Part shown: positions 26,701 to 34,084 of the stretch, in pieces
Numbering within the stretch: the first letter of the stretch is position 1
Layout: every line of letters starts with the position of its first letter
Assembly: GCA_019745975.1 (NCBI GenBank)
Contig: JAIESQ010000065.1
Location: 1-62,926, forward strand
Length of the DNA stretch: 62,926 bases
Direction of reading: 5' to 3'
Source of the DNA: Pirellulales bacterium
GTDB lineage: Bacteria; Planctomycetota; Planctomycetia; Pirellulales; JAEUIK01
The notes under the pieces: generated by a model
The model's input: the letters and a program-made list of their open reading frames with translations, nothing else
Database searches by the model: none
Told to the model about the DNA's origin: nothing
Program-made: the position numbers and the translations under genes

Positions 26701-27863
26701 ACAGCGCCATCGAGCTGATGAATGTCGGTTTGATCCTCGGGGTGACGCCGCGCATCAGCCCCGATGGCACCGTCGTCATGGAGCTGGATGCCGAACGCTC
26801 GGCCCTGGGCCCGATCAGCGAGGGCATCCCGATCGCCGTCTCGCCGCTCGGCATCCCTGTACTCTCGCCGCGCGTCGATACCACGGTCGCGCAAACCACG
26901 ATCAGCGCCGCCGACGGGCAAACGGTCGTGCTCGGCGGTTTGATCACCAAGACCATCACCAAGAAAAGCCGCCGCGTGCCGTATTTGTCCGACATACCGT
27001 TGGTCGGCATGCTGTTTCGCTACGACTTCGACCAGGTGTTGCGCAGCGAGCTGTTGATCATCCTGACACCGCACGTGATTCGCAACGAAGCCGACGCCAA
27101 CGCGGTGAAGCAGGCCGAAGCCGCCCGCATCAGTTGGTGCCTGGCCGACGTTGAACGGATTCAGGGGCCGACCGGTATTTATCGGCGCGGCGAAAGCGAA
27201 ATCGACGGCGACGGCACGGTCGTCGTGTATCCCGATCAGGACTTGCGGGGCACGGTCGATCGACCGGTCATCTTGCCCGATCTGATTCCTGAAGGGCCGA
27301 ACCTGGTCATGCCGGAAGAAGGTATGTTGGTTCCCGGCGAGGAACTGCTGGTGCCTCCCGCGCAAGTGCCGCCGGGCATGGAAGCTCCCGTAACTCCCGT
27401 GCCGATGGGGCCGATCATCCCCGGTCCGAGTGGCGCTGCTCCCGGCGGCGGCCCCGGCATGGGAGCGATGCCGCGAACCGGCGGGCCAACGGCCAGCGCC
27501 GCGCCGCGGAGTGCCGCGACCGGGTCGCCGGGAATCTTGTCATTTGGCGCGCCGGCGGAATCGAACTCCCCCGTTTACACGCAAGTCACGCTGGGCGCGC
27601 CGCGACCGCGCACACCCGGCAGCACACAGTTCGTCAAACCCCGCGCCACGCCCCCCGCCGCGCGGAGCACGTACGTCGTGCCGGGCGCGCCGCACGTCGC
27701 CGCCCCGATTGGCACGCTCGGCGCCCGCGCAGGGCTGCCGACACAGCGACCACCGGTCATGCAGGCCGACGGGCGGATCATGGTCTCGGGCCGTAGCGAT
27801 TCCGCGCTGCGTCCCGATGCCGGGCGCTACCTGCCGAAGCCAACGGCCCCCGGCGGACAATAG
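23763..27863 (+). CDS. Giant secretin (GspD/PilQ superfamily) with about eight N-domains
   Basis: 1366 aa if it starts at the TTG at 23763, which gives an ideal signal peptide (MKLLLITTFIALDCRAA); a GTG at 23559 would add 68 residues, partly repeat-encoded. About eight secretin N-type modules follow, recognisable by recurring YxLxxA...D.RSNSLVV...LIERLD patterns beginning near nucleotides 23830, 24180, 24410, 24945, 25165, 25381, 25698 and 25948. The third is interrupted by a Pro/Gln/Ala-rich insert. The secretin beta-barrel (26198-27080) contains VLIGEVRLSNTEEFGVELG, SRPQVMTLDNQPAFIQVGQRVPRV and VVLGGLITKTITKKSRRVPYLSDIPLVGMLFRY. The last 200 residues are Pro/Gly-rich. Usual GspD has four N-domains. 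It should form an outer-membrane gate for type II-like secretion; other components are not in the window. Confidence 0.9.
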   Translation: MKLLLITTFIALDCRAAEPPNSSYTAYRLQHVRAADLERTLSPLLAREPGARVLVDSDANQLLVSGPAPAHRIARELISRLDRVTRADHAAPPAQNRTATRPAAAPARQLNLAPTATRPTATAQRPAAATRFATEAVAVENAPVASIEKLLIELFGPRLVAIPEAPAYTLALGRSRAELEIDSRGNRVIVHGTSTVVWQLSRLIAALDSPPPQAGSTVRVMPLVKSDPRKVQQAIEAYGGRLTKTGQSQRGRQPGATTGDGAQRSGSRGTTPATQAGDSRVRPASAQAPTGARQPLALAQFQEPADAPDGAAPPEQLGDQLPADAAQPGAGQLPGAAEERPANLREQLRELGADVDVEALEDLDILILRGRERDVQELMRIIQEIERISAQIEPTIQVYELKHAGSDAVAKVIAQIQPELLTGRQGRVSVTALVQPNALLLIGWGEAIKAVTELVEKLDQPVSPETQFRVFRLEHAAAGAVRTTLEDFYKTRTGLGAKVTVTADQRSNSLVVQASPRDLAEIELLVKRLDTPGSEAVNQLRVFRLQNTLAADLAPVIEEAISGRGRPGVAPGGAAAANERAAVLEFFTVDQKGRQLLKSGALADVRITPDPRANTLLVSAPAESMALLEALIEALDSLPATTAQIKVFHIENGDAARLMEMLQNLLGVQSVGQGGPQLAGAEGEGSLAPLRFSVDTRTNSIIATGAAGDLTIVEAILLRLDDSDVQERKSAVYRLKNSPSIDVARAVNDFLRSERLVERAAPGGASPFQQIEREVVVVAEPVSNSLILSATPRYFDDIRELIERLDAQPPQVMIQVLIGEVRLSNTEEFGVELGLQDSILFDRSVLQNISGGVTSTATTVPAGQLSPGYNFNQSQTTGPPLLGNAGTIPSLITAPLLGAQGVTNFATNRANGDLGFGGLVLSASSESVSILVRALRESSRLQVLSRPQVMTLDNQPAFIQVGQRVPRVTNVVSNALTGINSAIELMNVGLILGVTPRISPDGTVVMELDAERSALGPISEGIPIAVSPLGIPVLSPRVDTTVAQTTISAADGQTVVLGGLITKTITKKSRRVPYLSDIPLVGMLFRYDFDQVLRSELLIILTPHVIRNEADANAVKQAEAARISWCLADVERIQGPTGIYRRGESEIDGDGTVVVYPDQDLRGTVDRPVILPDLIPEGPNLVMPEEGMLVPGEELLVPPAQVPPGMEAPVTPVPMGPIIPGPSGAAPGGGPGMGAMPRTGGPTASAAPRSAATGSPGILSFGAPAESNSPVYTQVTLGAPRPRTPGSTQFVKPRATPPAARSTYVVPGAPHVAAPIGTLGARAGLPTQRPPVMQADGRIMVSGRSDSALRPDAGRYLPKPTAPGGQ

Positions 27864-27924
27864 ACGCTTCGACCACTGGAGAACCAAAAGCTCGTGTCGT
27901 ACGTCGCTCCCAGAACGTCGAGCA

Positions 27925-28010
27925 AGCTAGCGCGCCGAGCAAGCTCGGCAGCTGACAACATGTTCGCAGCAACGTATTCGTTAGCCGCGGGACTTGTCCC
28001 GCGCGCTAGT
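27925..28010. repeat. Bipartite palindromic repeat (GTTAGCCGCGG family), divergent pair
   Basis: A diverged unit at 27925-27957 (GCTAGCGCGCCGAGCAAGCTCGGC) and a second at 27980-28010 (GTTAGCCGCGGGACTTGTCCCGCGCGCTAG) belong to the family seen at 18338-18424, but here the two units point away from each other. The second unit lies inside the probable leader of the lipoprotein gene and is read as SLAAGLVPRAS. Confidence 0.8.
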
Positions 28011-29180
28011 TCGCGCTGCGCGGCCTCGCGGCATTGGCTCGCGACCCTGCTGATGATGCTGCTTTCCGCCGGCGGCTGCGCGCAGTTGGAAGTCGACAAA
28101 TTGGGCTGGCCCGGCAAACCCCAACCGCAAAAGCCCGATCGCATCGCCGTGATGTGGACCGACGCGGTGATGAACCAGCCGGGGTTGCCCGGCGTGCGTG
28201 GCTTCGGCGCGCGGGTGATGTTCCACGATCAACTCCATAAGGCGCCGATCGCCGTGGCCGGCCGCTTCACGGTCTACGCGTACGACGACACCGATGATCC
28301 GAACGAAGCGCAGACCGCCGCCGACCGCAAATTCGTCTTCACCGCCGAACAACTCGACGATCACTACAGCAAGAGCCGGCTGGGACACTCGTACAGCTTC
28401 TGGATTCCCTGGGACGAAGTCGGCGGCCCGCAGCGCACGGTCACGCTGGTCTGCCGCTTCGAGTCGCTGCAAGGGGGGATGGTCGCATCGGAGCCGGCCA
28501 AACAGCTTCTGCCTGGAGCGCCCACGGCGACGAAGCCAGCCGTTGACATGGCCCAGCGCCGCGCCGCGCACGAGCCGACTGTGCAAGCGATCGGGGAGCA
28601 GCCGCGTATGGAGCCCGACGTGCAACCTGCGGCGTACGCCCCGGCCAGTGCACTCCAGGAATCGCGCCGCCGGATGAGGACGACCACGATCGAGCTGCCG
28701 CCGGCAGCCGCCCAGCGCGCGGCCGCCATCAGCCGCGCTCAATACCTGGCAGCGCCCGGTGGCGCGGCCGTAGTCGCGCCGGCAGGCGCCCAGATGCCGG
28801 CGGCCGTTGAAACGGCACGCTCAGGTCAGGCCATGAGCGCAGTTTACGCCGAGCCCGTTAGAACTCCCGCGGCCCCTGCCGCGGCCGACGATCCGGCGAG
28901 TCTGGCGATGGCATCACAGATCCTGGCCCAGGCGATGGCCCAGCGACAGGCTCCGGCAGCGGCGCCGCCAGCCGCAAGCGGTTTTCGACGGCCGCGACTC
29001 CGGGCTCTAGGCGCGCCAATTCAGCAGCCAAGAGACGATCGTGCTCCGACGCGACGACACCCTCCAGGATGGCCGTCCGATTCGATACCTGCACCCGCAC
29101 CCGCTGTGCCAATTGGCGCCGGGCCAGGGCACGCTCCGTCTGCGATACCGGCAATGGCGCCGCCGCCGGCGGGAGCCTGA
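27960..29180 (+). CDS. Lipoprotein of unknown function following the secretin
   Basis: 406 aa from the ATG at 27960; a GTG at 27894 is an alternative. The leader ends in a lipobox-like segment, LATLLMMLLSAGGC, with Cys as the likely lipidated residue. Residues after it (KPDRIAVMWTDAVMNQPGLPGVRGFGARVMFHD, IAVAGRFTVYAYDDT, LGHSYSFWIPWDEVGGPQRTVTLVCRFESLQGG) form a well-built beta domain; then comes an Ala/Pro/Gln-rich low-complexity part. The last ~100 residues are encoded antisense to the BON-protein gene and look unnatural (RRPRLRALGAPIQQPRDDRAPTRRHPP), so the true end may have been lost or the gene really overlaps. Position after the secretin suggests a pilotin-like or pore-associated role, which is only an inference. 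Confidence 0.65.
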   Translation: MFAATYSLAAGLVPRASSRCAASRHWLATLLMMLLSAGGCAQLEVDKLGWPGKPQPQKPDRIAVMWTDAVMNQPGLPGVRGFGARVMFHDQLHKAPIAVAGRFTVYAYDDTDDPNEAQTAADRKFVFTAEQLDDHYSKSRLGHSYSFWIPWDEVGGPQRTVTLVCRFESLQGGMVASEPAKQLLPGAPTATKPAVDMAQRRAAHEPTVQAIGEQPRMEPDVQPAAYAPASALQESRRRMRTTTIELPPAAAQRAAAISRAQYLAAPGGAAVVAPAGAQMPAAVETARSGQAMSAVYAEPVRTPAAPAAADDPASLAMASQILAQAMAQRQAPAAAPPAASGFRRPRLRALGAPIQQPRDDRAPTRRHPPGWPSDSIPAPAPAVPIGAGPGHAPSAIPAMAPPPAGA

Positions 29181-29622
29181 GCTGTTCGTGCAGTACCAGG
29201 CGCGGGCGATAGAGCTGCTGCCGCGTGACAGGCGCTTCGAAGCGCGGGCGATTCACGTTGGCGTCGCGCGCCGGCAGCAGATCGCCTAACGACGTGCCAA
29301 CCGCCCCGCCGATCGCTTGCGTAGACCCGACGAATCCCCCCGCATCTTGCTGGTCGCGGCCCACGAACGCGTTTGGGTCGCGATTATTGCGCATGAAGCG
29401 CGGATTGGGCCCCAGCGCCGAACCCATATTCGCGCCCAATCCTCCTACCATGCCGGCGGGATTCGATGCACCGGTGCTCCCCGGCTGCGCTTGAGGCGTG
29501 AGTGTCTGGCCGACGGTGCGCTGGCCGAACATCTGTGCGGCGGCAGGCCGGGTTGAGGTCGCCCACGCCGAGATCGCGGCGACGGTGAGCAAGAGTGTGC
29601 GGTGCCTCGGTAGTGACCACAT
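28858..29622 (-). CDS. Secreted BON-domain protein
   Basis: 254 aa with signal peptide MWSLPRHRTLLLTVAAISAWATSTRPAAAQ. A Gly/Asn/Pro-rich linker (about 30-120) is followed by a basic segment and a BON domain at about 175-220: RVRVQVSNRTAILEGVVASEHDRLLAAELARLEPGVAAVENRL. BON domains bind membranes or phospholipids and occur in osmotic-shock proteins and secretin-associated factors. The tail after the BON domain is Pro-rich. The gene converges on the lipoprotein gene and overlaps it by 323 bp on the opposite strand. Confidence 0.75.
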   Translation of the reverse strand: MWSLPRHRTLLLTVAAISAWATSTRPAAAQMFGQRTVGQTLTPQAQPGSTGASNPAGMVGGLGANMGSALGPNPRFMRNNRDPNAFVGRDQQDAGGFVGSTQAIGGAVGTSLGDLLPARDANVNRPRFEAPVTRQQLYRPRLVLHEQLRLPPAAAPLPVSQTERALARRQLAQRVRVQVSNRTAILEGVVASEHDRLLAAELARLEPGVAAVENRLRLAAPLPEPVAGPSPGPGSVMPSPDSPDRRPRQGPREF

Positions 29623-29931
29623 CGCGATGAACTTCCCCCGGGGGGCAGGGCGAACGAAGTCTGACCCGTCCAGCTATTGTTAAACCATAAGTCGCCCGGC
29701 GCCGCCAACCCAAGACGCGGTTGCCCTAACGCGAGCGTCAGGCAACTGTTGGGCGCTGCCGCGCCGGTAGGCAAGCGGCCGAAATACCCGCCCAGCGTTC
29801 GGGCAACAACGATTATGTCGATGTTGCCGCACCCCCTAGGTCGGGTCGTTGACGACACGCGCTAAGCCGTTTACTTTAAATGAGTTGAATGCGGTTCTTG
29901 GTTACTCGACCTCTCCACGCGGCGACCGAAC
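29623..29931. other. Divergent promoter region between BON gene and argH
   Basis: 309 bp with no supported gene. It must serve the divergent BON-protein (minus) and argH (plus) transcription units. AT-richer segments occur near 29675-29695 and 29865-29900 (TTTACTTTAAATGAGTTGAATG). No confident promoter hexamers or riboswitch were recognised, and the ARG boxes of other bacteria were not seen. Confidence 0.3.
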
Positions 29932-31407
29932 GTGACTGACCCGGCCGTGCACAAACCTTGGAGTGGCGTCTTTCGCGAGGCGACCGACTCGCGGCTCGAG
30001 CAGTTCACCGAAAGCATCAGCTTCGATCGCCGGCTCTACGAGCACGATATCGCGGCATCGATTGCCCATGCCCAAATGCTAGCCAGCGTCAGTCTCCTTT
30101 CGGCCGACGAGTGCCAGCAGATTGTGCAAGGGCTGGAAGCGATTCGCCAGGAGATTGAGCAGGGGCAGTTCCCCTTCTCAGTCGAGCTGGAAGACATCCA
30201 CATGCACGTCGAACGCGCGCTGGTGGAGCGGATCGGCGATGTCGGTCGCAAGCTGCACACGGCGCGCAGCCGCAACGACCAGGTATCGACCGATGTGCGG
30301 CTCTGGGTGCGCGCCGCGATCGACGAGCTTGACCGGCTGCTCGTCGAAGTGCAGCGGGCCTTCGTCGAACGATCGACGCGCGACCGCGACTGCATTCTGC
30401 CCGCCTATACACACACCCAGCGGGCGCAACCGGTGCTGGCGCCGCACTATTGGCTGGCCTACTGTGAGAAATTCGAGCGCGATCGGGGCCGATTGGCCGA
30501 CTGCCGACGCCGCGTGAACGTTTCGCCGTTGGGCACGGCGGCCGTCGCCGGGACGTCACTGGCGATCAATCGCGAGGAAACGCGCACGCGACTGGGCTTC
30601 GACGCGGTGGCCGCCAACAGTCTCGACGCGTCGAGCGACCGCGACTTCGCGTTGGAGTTCGCCTTTGTCTGCGCGCTGATCGCCACGCATCTTAGCACCT
30701 GGGCCGAAGAGTGGATTCTCTGGAGCACGATCGAGTTTCGCTTCTTGAAGTTGCCCCAGGCGTTCTGCACCGGCTCGTCGATCATGCCGCAAAAGATCAA
30801 CCCCGACGTGCTCGAACTGGTGCGCGGCAAAACCGCCCGCGTGGTCGGCAATTTGCAAGCCTTGTTGGTGCTCGTCAAAGGGTTGCCGCTGGCCTACAAC
30901 CGCGACCTGCAAGAAGGGCAGGAGCCACTGTTCGATACCTTTGACACGGTGCGCTCGTGCGTGGAAATCGCCATTCCGGTGGTCGCGGGAGCCGAGCTGA
31001 ATCGCGAGGCGATCGCCGCGCGGCTGGAGTTGGGTTATCTCGACGCCACTACGCTGATGGAATTGTTGATCGCGCGCGGCGTGCCGCAGCGCACCGCGCA
31101 CGAGCTCGTCGGCCGCCTGGTGCGTTTGGCCATGGAGCGCAGCGTGCCATTGGCCGAGCTCAAGCCTGCCGACTTTAGCGCCGCGCACCCGGCGCTCGAC
31201 AACAGCGTGTATGACGTGTTGGGGGTCGAGCGAGCGGTGACAGCGTTTCGCAGTTACGGCTCAACCGCCCCGGCCGAAGTCGATCGTCAGTTAGCCCGCT
31301 GGCGGATGCGACTGGGGCTCGATCGACGGAGCGCCGCGGCCGACGACGGTAGCGACGGCTTCGAGCTCGATAGCGTGTTGCCCCCCGAAGAGGGAAGACA
31401 TTCATGA
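29932..31407 (+). CDS. argH: Argininosuccinate lyase
   Basis: 491 aa with a GTG start. ArgH cleaves argininosuccinate to arginine and fumarate. Family motifs are present in order: ESISFDRRLYEHDIAASIAHAQML, EDIHMHVERALVERIGDVGRKLHTARSRNDQVSTDVRLW, the catalytic His region PAYTHTQRAQPVL, SPLGTAAVAGTS, and the flexible signature loop GSSIMPQKINPDVLELVRGKTARVVG with the catalytic Ser. The C-terminal end is about 25 residues longer than usual and acidic. Its stop overlaps the start of the HEAT-repeat gene (ATGA), so the two are probably co-translated although functionally unlike. Confidence 0.97.
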   Translation: MTDPAVHKPWSGVFREATDSRLEQFTESISFDRRLYEHDIAASIAHAQMLASVSLLSADECQQIVQGLEAIRQEIEQGQFPFSVELEDIHMHVERALVERIGDVGRKLHTARSRNDQVSTDVRLWVRAAIDELDRLLVEVQRAFVERSTRDRDCILPAYTHTQRAQPVLAPHYWLAYCEKFERDRGRLADCRRRVNVSPLGTAAVAGTSLAINREETRTRLGFDAVAANSLDASSDRDFALEFAFVCALIATHLSTWAEEWILWSTIEFRFLKLPQAFCTGSSIMPQKINPDVLELVRGKTARVVGNLQALLVLVKGLPLAYNRDLQEGQEPLFDTFDTVRSCVEIAIPVVAGAELNREAIAARLELGYLDATTLMELLIARGVPQRTAHELVGRLVRLAMERSVPLAELKPADFSAAHPALDNSVYDVLGVERAVTAFRSYGSTAPAEVDRQLARWRMRLGLDRRSAAADDGSDGFELDSVLPPEEGRHS

Positions 31408-33980
31408 TTGCGGTTGTGCGACAACCTTCGCTTATCAGCGCAAATCGGTCGATGTCGGGTGCCACTGCTGGCTTGTCCAGCAGTGCCCGATTGAAATTCG
31501 CGAGTGCGTCGTACTTCGCGGTTGTGGTGCTGTTAACGGCGATCGGGGGCGAGAGCGCGGCTCGGGCGTGTGATTTGTCGGCGTCTTCGTGCCAGGAGCA
31601 AGCCGGCGCGGCGGACGACACCTTCGATGCAGCCGAACCCGTCGCCGGGGAAGGCGCCGACGAACCTGGCGCTGGCGAAGCGGCCGAAGCGGCCGCCGAG
31701 CCGGCTGATGGCGCTCCTGTCGGCGCCGACGGCGCCGCGGCCGGCGACGGCGCCGGAGAAGCCCCCCCTGCCGAACTTGAGGACCCTGCCGAGCAACAGG
31801 CGCTGGCCCTGGCCGAGCGCGACCAGACCGTCCAAGCGCTGCTCGAAACCAAGCCGTCGACGCCCTCCGAACTGCTCCGCGTCACGCAAACGCTGATCGA
31901 TCTGGGGCACCCGATTGCGGCCCGGCCGCTGGTGAAACAACTGATCGCCGCTCAGCTCGACGGCGAAGCTGCGGCAAGTTTGTTGAACAGCGTCGGCAGC
32001 GCCTGCCTGCTGAAACTCTCGCGCGCGGCGTGGCTGCAACCCGACGGCGAGACGTCGGCCGAGTCGATCTGGAACGCCGCCAGCAAGTATCACCAGGACC
32101 CCAAACGCATCAACGACCTGGTCGCCAGGCTGGGCCGTGGCACGCCGCACGAGCAGGCCTGGACGATCGAGAACTTGCGACGCGCGGGGGACGCCGCCGC
32201 GGGACCGCTGTTGGCCGCGTTAGTTCGCGCAACAGACGAAGCGGCGCTGGCGCAGGTTTCGTCGGCGATCACGGCAGTCGGCCGGCCCCTGGTTCCGGCG
32301 TTGCGCGGCGCCGTCGATGCGTCACCCGAACCAGCCGCACAAGTTCCAGCCACAGCCGCCACGTTACTCGGCGAGCTCGAAGCCGACGAAGCCAAGCCGG
32401 ACCTGGTCGCCCTCTGGCTGCGCTCGGCCGACAGTTCCGCGGCACAGGTTGCTGCCGAACAGGCACTCGCGCAACTGGGATACCGCATCGGCACGCGCGA
32501 CGATGCGATCGGATACCTCGAAGAGGTCGCTCGCCAGTTTTATCACGATCGACCGCAAGCCACTGTTTCGTCCGACGACGGCGACGAAGCGGTCGTCACG
32601 CTCTGGCAGTGGCAAGGGGCCCTCAAGCGCTTCGCGTCGCGACGCGTGCCGGTCGCCACAGCTAACTTGATCGCGGCCCAGCGCAGCGCGCGGGCAGCGT
32701 ATTGGGCAACCATCGATGGTCAACATGACGACGATGGCGGCTCCGCTAGCGAAACCACGGTTGCCGCTCGCCGCCGACTGCTGCTGGCGGCAATTGATCT
32801 GGCGCTCGCGCCGCCTCCGGCGGCCGGGCCGGCGCCCCTGCGGCCCGCTGGCTCGCCGCGCGAGCTGGAAGAAGCGGCCTGGCTGCAAGATCCTGCACTG
32901 GTCAACGCGGTGCTTCGCGAGGCCCTGGCCGCTGGCGAGCTGGCGACCGCCGAAGCCGCCGCACGTACGCTTGGAACAATCGGCAGCGTCGAACTGCTCG
33001 ATGGCACGGCCGCCTTGTCTCCGTTGGCCGCGGCCGCCGGACATGGCGACCCGCGCGTATCGGCCGCCGCGATCGAATCGATTCTGAGGCTAGGACCAAC
33101 AGCTCCCTTCGTGGGCGCAAGCTACGTCTCGCGCGGATTGAAGTATCATCTCTCCGCGCTGGGCTTGCGGCGCGCCGTGGTCGCTTCGCCCAACCGAGAA
33201 GAAGCTTCGCGACTCGTCGGCTTATTGGCACTGTTGGGTTACGAAGCGGAGGCCACGACCAGTGGACGTATCGCCGCCGCGTTGGCGGCCGAGTCGGTCG
33301 ACTTCGAATTGGTCGTGCTGGACTTCCGACTTTACGACCCGGCCGCATGGGAAGCTTTGGCCGAAATTCGCCGTAACGCGCGAGCCCGCGTGTTGCCGGT
33401 GGCGATCATCGAGCTGTTCGAGTTCGAGGAGCCGGCCCGGCGACTGGCGGCTCATGATCCGCGGGCGGCAGCCTGGATTCGCCCGCACGATGCGCACGGT
33501 GTCGCGGCACAACTGGCGCCGCTGGTGGCGCGTGTTGATCGCGATCGAGGCGGCGACCCCCGACAGCGCTTGACCGCGGCGGCGGCAATTCTGGAACAAC
33601 TACTGGCATTACGCCCCGAGTCGCGTCGGCTATTCGATTTGGCGCTGCTGGTTGAGCCCCTGGAACGCGCCTTGACGGTCCCCGAGTTGCAGCCGCGGGG
33701 CGCGACGCTCTTGGCCACGTTGGCCAGCCCGCCGGCGCAGCAGGCGCTCGTCGATCTGGCCGGCCTGTCGACCGCGCCGATGCCGCTGCGGAAAACCGCG
33801 GCGCAAGCGTTCGCCGAAAGCGTGGAGCGGTTCGGCGTTTTGCTGACGTCGGTCGAAGTGCTTCATCAATACGACCGCTACAACGACAGCGAACAACGGC
33901 CACGGGCCGAACAACAGATTCTGTCGCACCTGTTGGACGTGCTTGAAGCGGGTCGCGACCCGCGTCGCGCGGCGGAATAA
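31404..33980 (+). CDS. Exported HEAT-repeat protein with a receiver-like domain
   Basis: 858 aa. The ATG overlaps the argH stop. The leader (residues 1-54) contains a hydrophobic core SYFAVVVLLTAIGGESAARA; its n-region GATAGLSSSAR is encoded by a palindromic repeat, and an ATG at 31452 is an alternative start. An Ala/Glu/Pro-rich linker follows (60-130), then HEAT/ARM-like alpha repeats (about 135-570: IENLRRAGDAAAGPLLAALVRA, QVPATAATLLGELEADEAKPDLVALWL). Residues 590-705 look like a response-regulator receiver (RAVVASPNREEASRLVGLLALLGYEAEATTSG, then ELVVLDFRL with Asp640 at the phosphoacceptor position, then VLPVAIIELFE), but the N-terminal acidic pair is missing. More helical repeats end the protein. 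Function unknown. Confidence 0.75.
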   Translation: MIAVVRQPSLISANRSMSGATAGLSSSARLKFASASYFAVVVLLTAIGGESAARACDLSASSCQEQAGAADDTFDAAEPVAGEGADEPGAGEAAEAAAEPADGAPVGADGAAAGDGAGEAPPAELEDPAEQQALALAERDQTVQALLETKPSTPSELLRVTQTLIDLGHPIAARPLVKQLIAAQLDGEAAASLLNSVGSACLLKLSRAAWLQPDGETSAESIWNAASKYHQDPKRINDLVARLGRGTPHEQAWTIENLRRAGDAAAGPLLAALVRATDEAALAQVSSAITAVGRPLVPALRGAVDASPEPAAQVPATAATLLGELEADEAKPDLVALWLRSADSSAAQVAAEQALAQLGYRIGTRDDAIGYLEEVARQFYHDRPQATVSSDDGDEAVVTLWQWQGALKRFASRRVPVATANLIAAQRSARAAYWATIDGQHDDDGGSASETTVAARRRLLLAAIDLALAPPPAAGPAPLRPAGSPRELEEAAWLQDPALVNAVLREALAAGELATAEAAARTLGTIGSVELLDGTAALSPLAAAAGHGDPRVSAAAIESILRLGPTAPFVGASYVSRGLKYHLSALGLRRAVVASPNREEASRLVGLLALLGYEAEATTSGRIAAALAAESVDFELVVLDFRLYDPAAWEALAEIRRNARARVLPVAIIELFEFEEPARRLAAHDPRAAAWIRPHDAHGVAAQLAPLVARVDRDRGGDPRQRLTAAAAILEQLLALRPESRRLFDLALLVEPLERALTVPELQPRGATLLATLASPPAQQALVDLAGLSTAPMPLRKTAAQAFAESVERFGVLLTSVEVLHQYDRYNDSEQRPRAEQQILSHLLDVLEAGRDPRRAAE
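31457..31488. repeat. CACTGCTGG-family hairpin inside the HEAT-protein leader
   Basis: CACTGCTGG-CTTGT-CCAGCAGTG, a 9-bp perfect stem within GGGTGC...GCCC, lies inside the coding sequence just after the alternative ATG at 31452. It is the same family as the pair at 23681-23752. In frame it encodes GATAGLSSSA at the front of the signal peptide. Confidence 0.85.
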
Positions 33981-34084
33981 GCCAAGGACCGACAACGAAC
34001 GCGACGAATTGGATCAAACGCCGAACAACCCATCGACACGTCTAGCCCAACCGCCCCGCCGTCCTTAGACCCCCGCCCCCTGCA

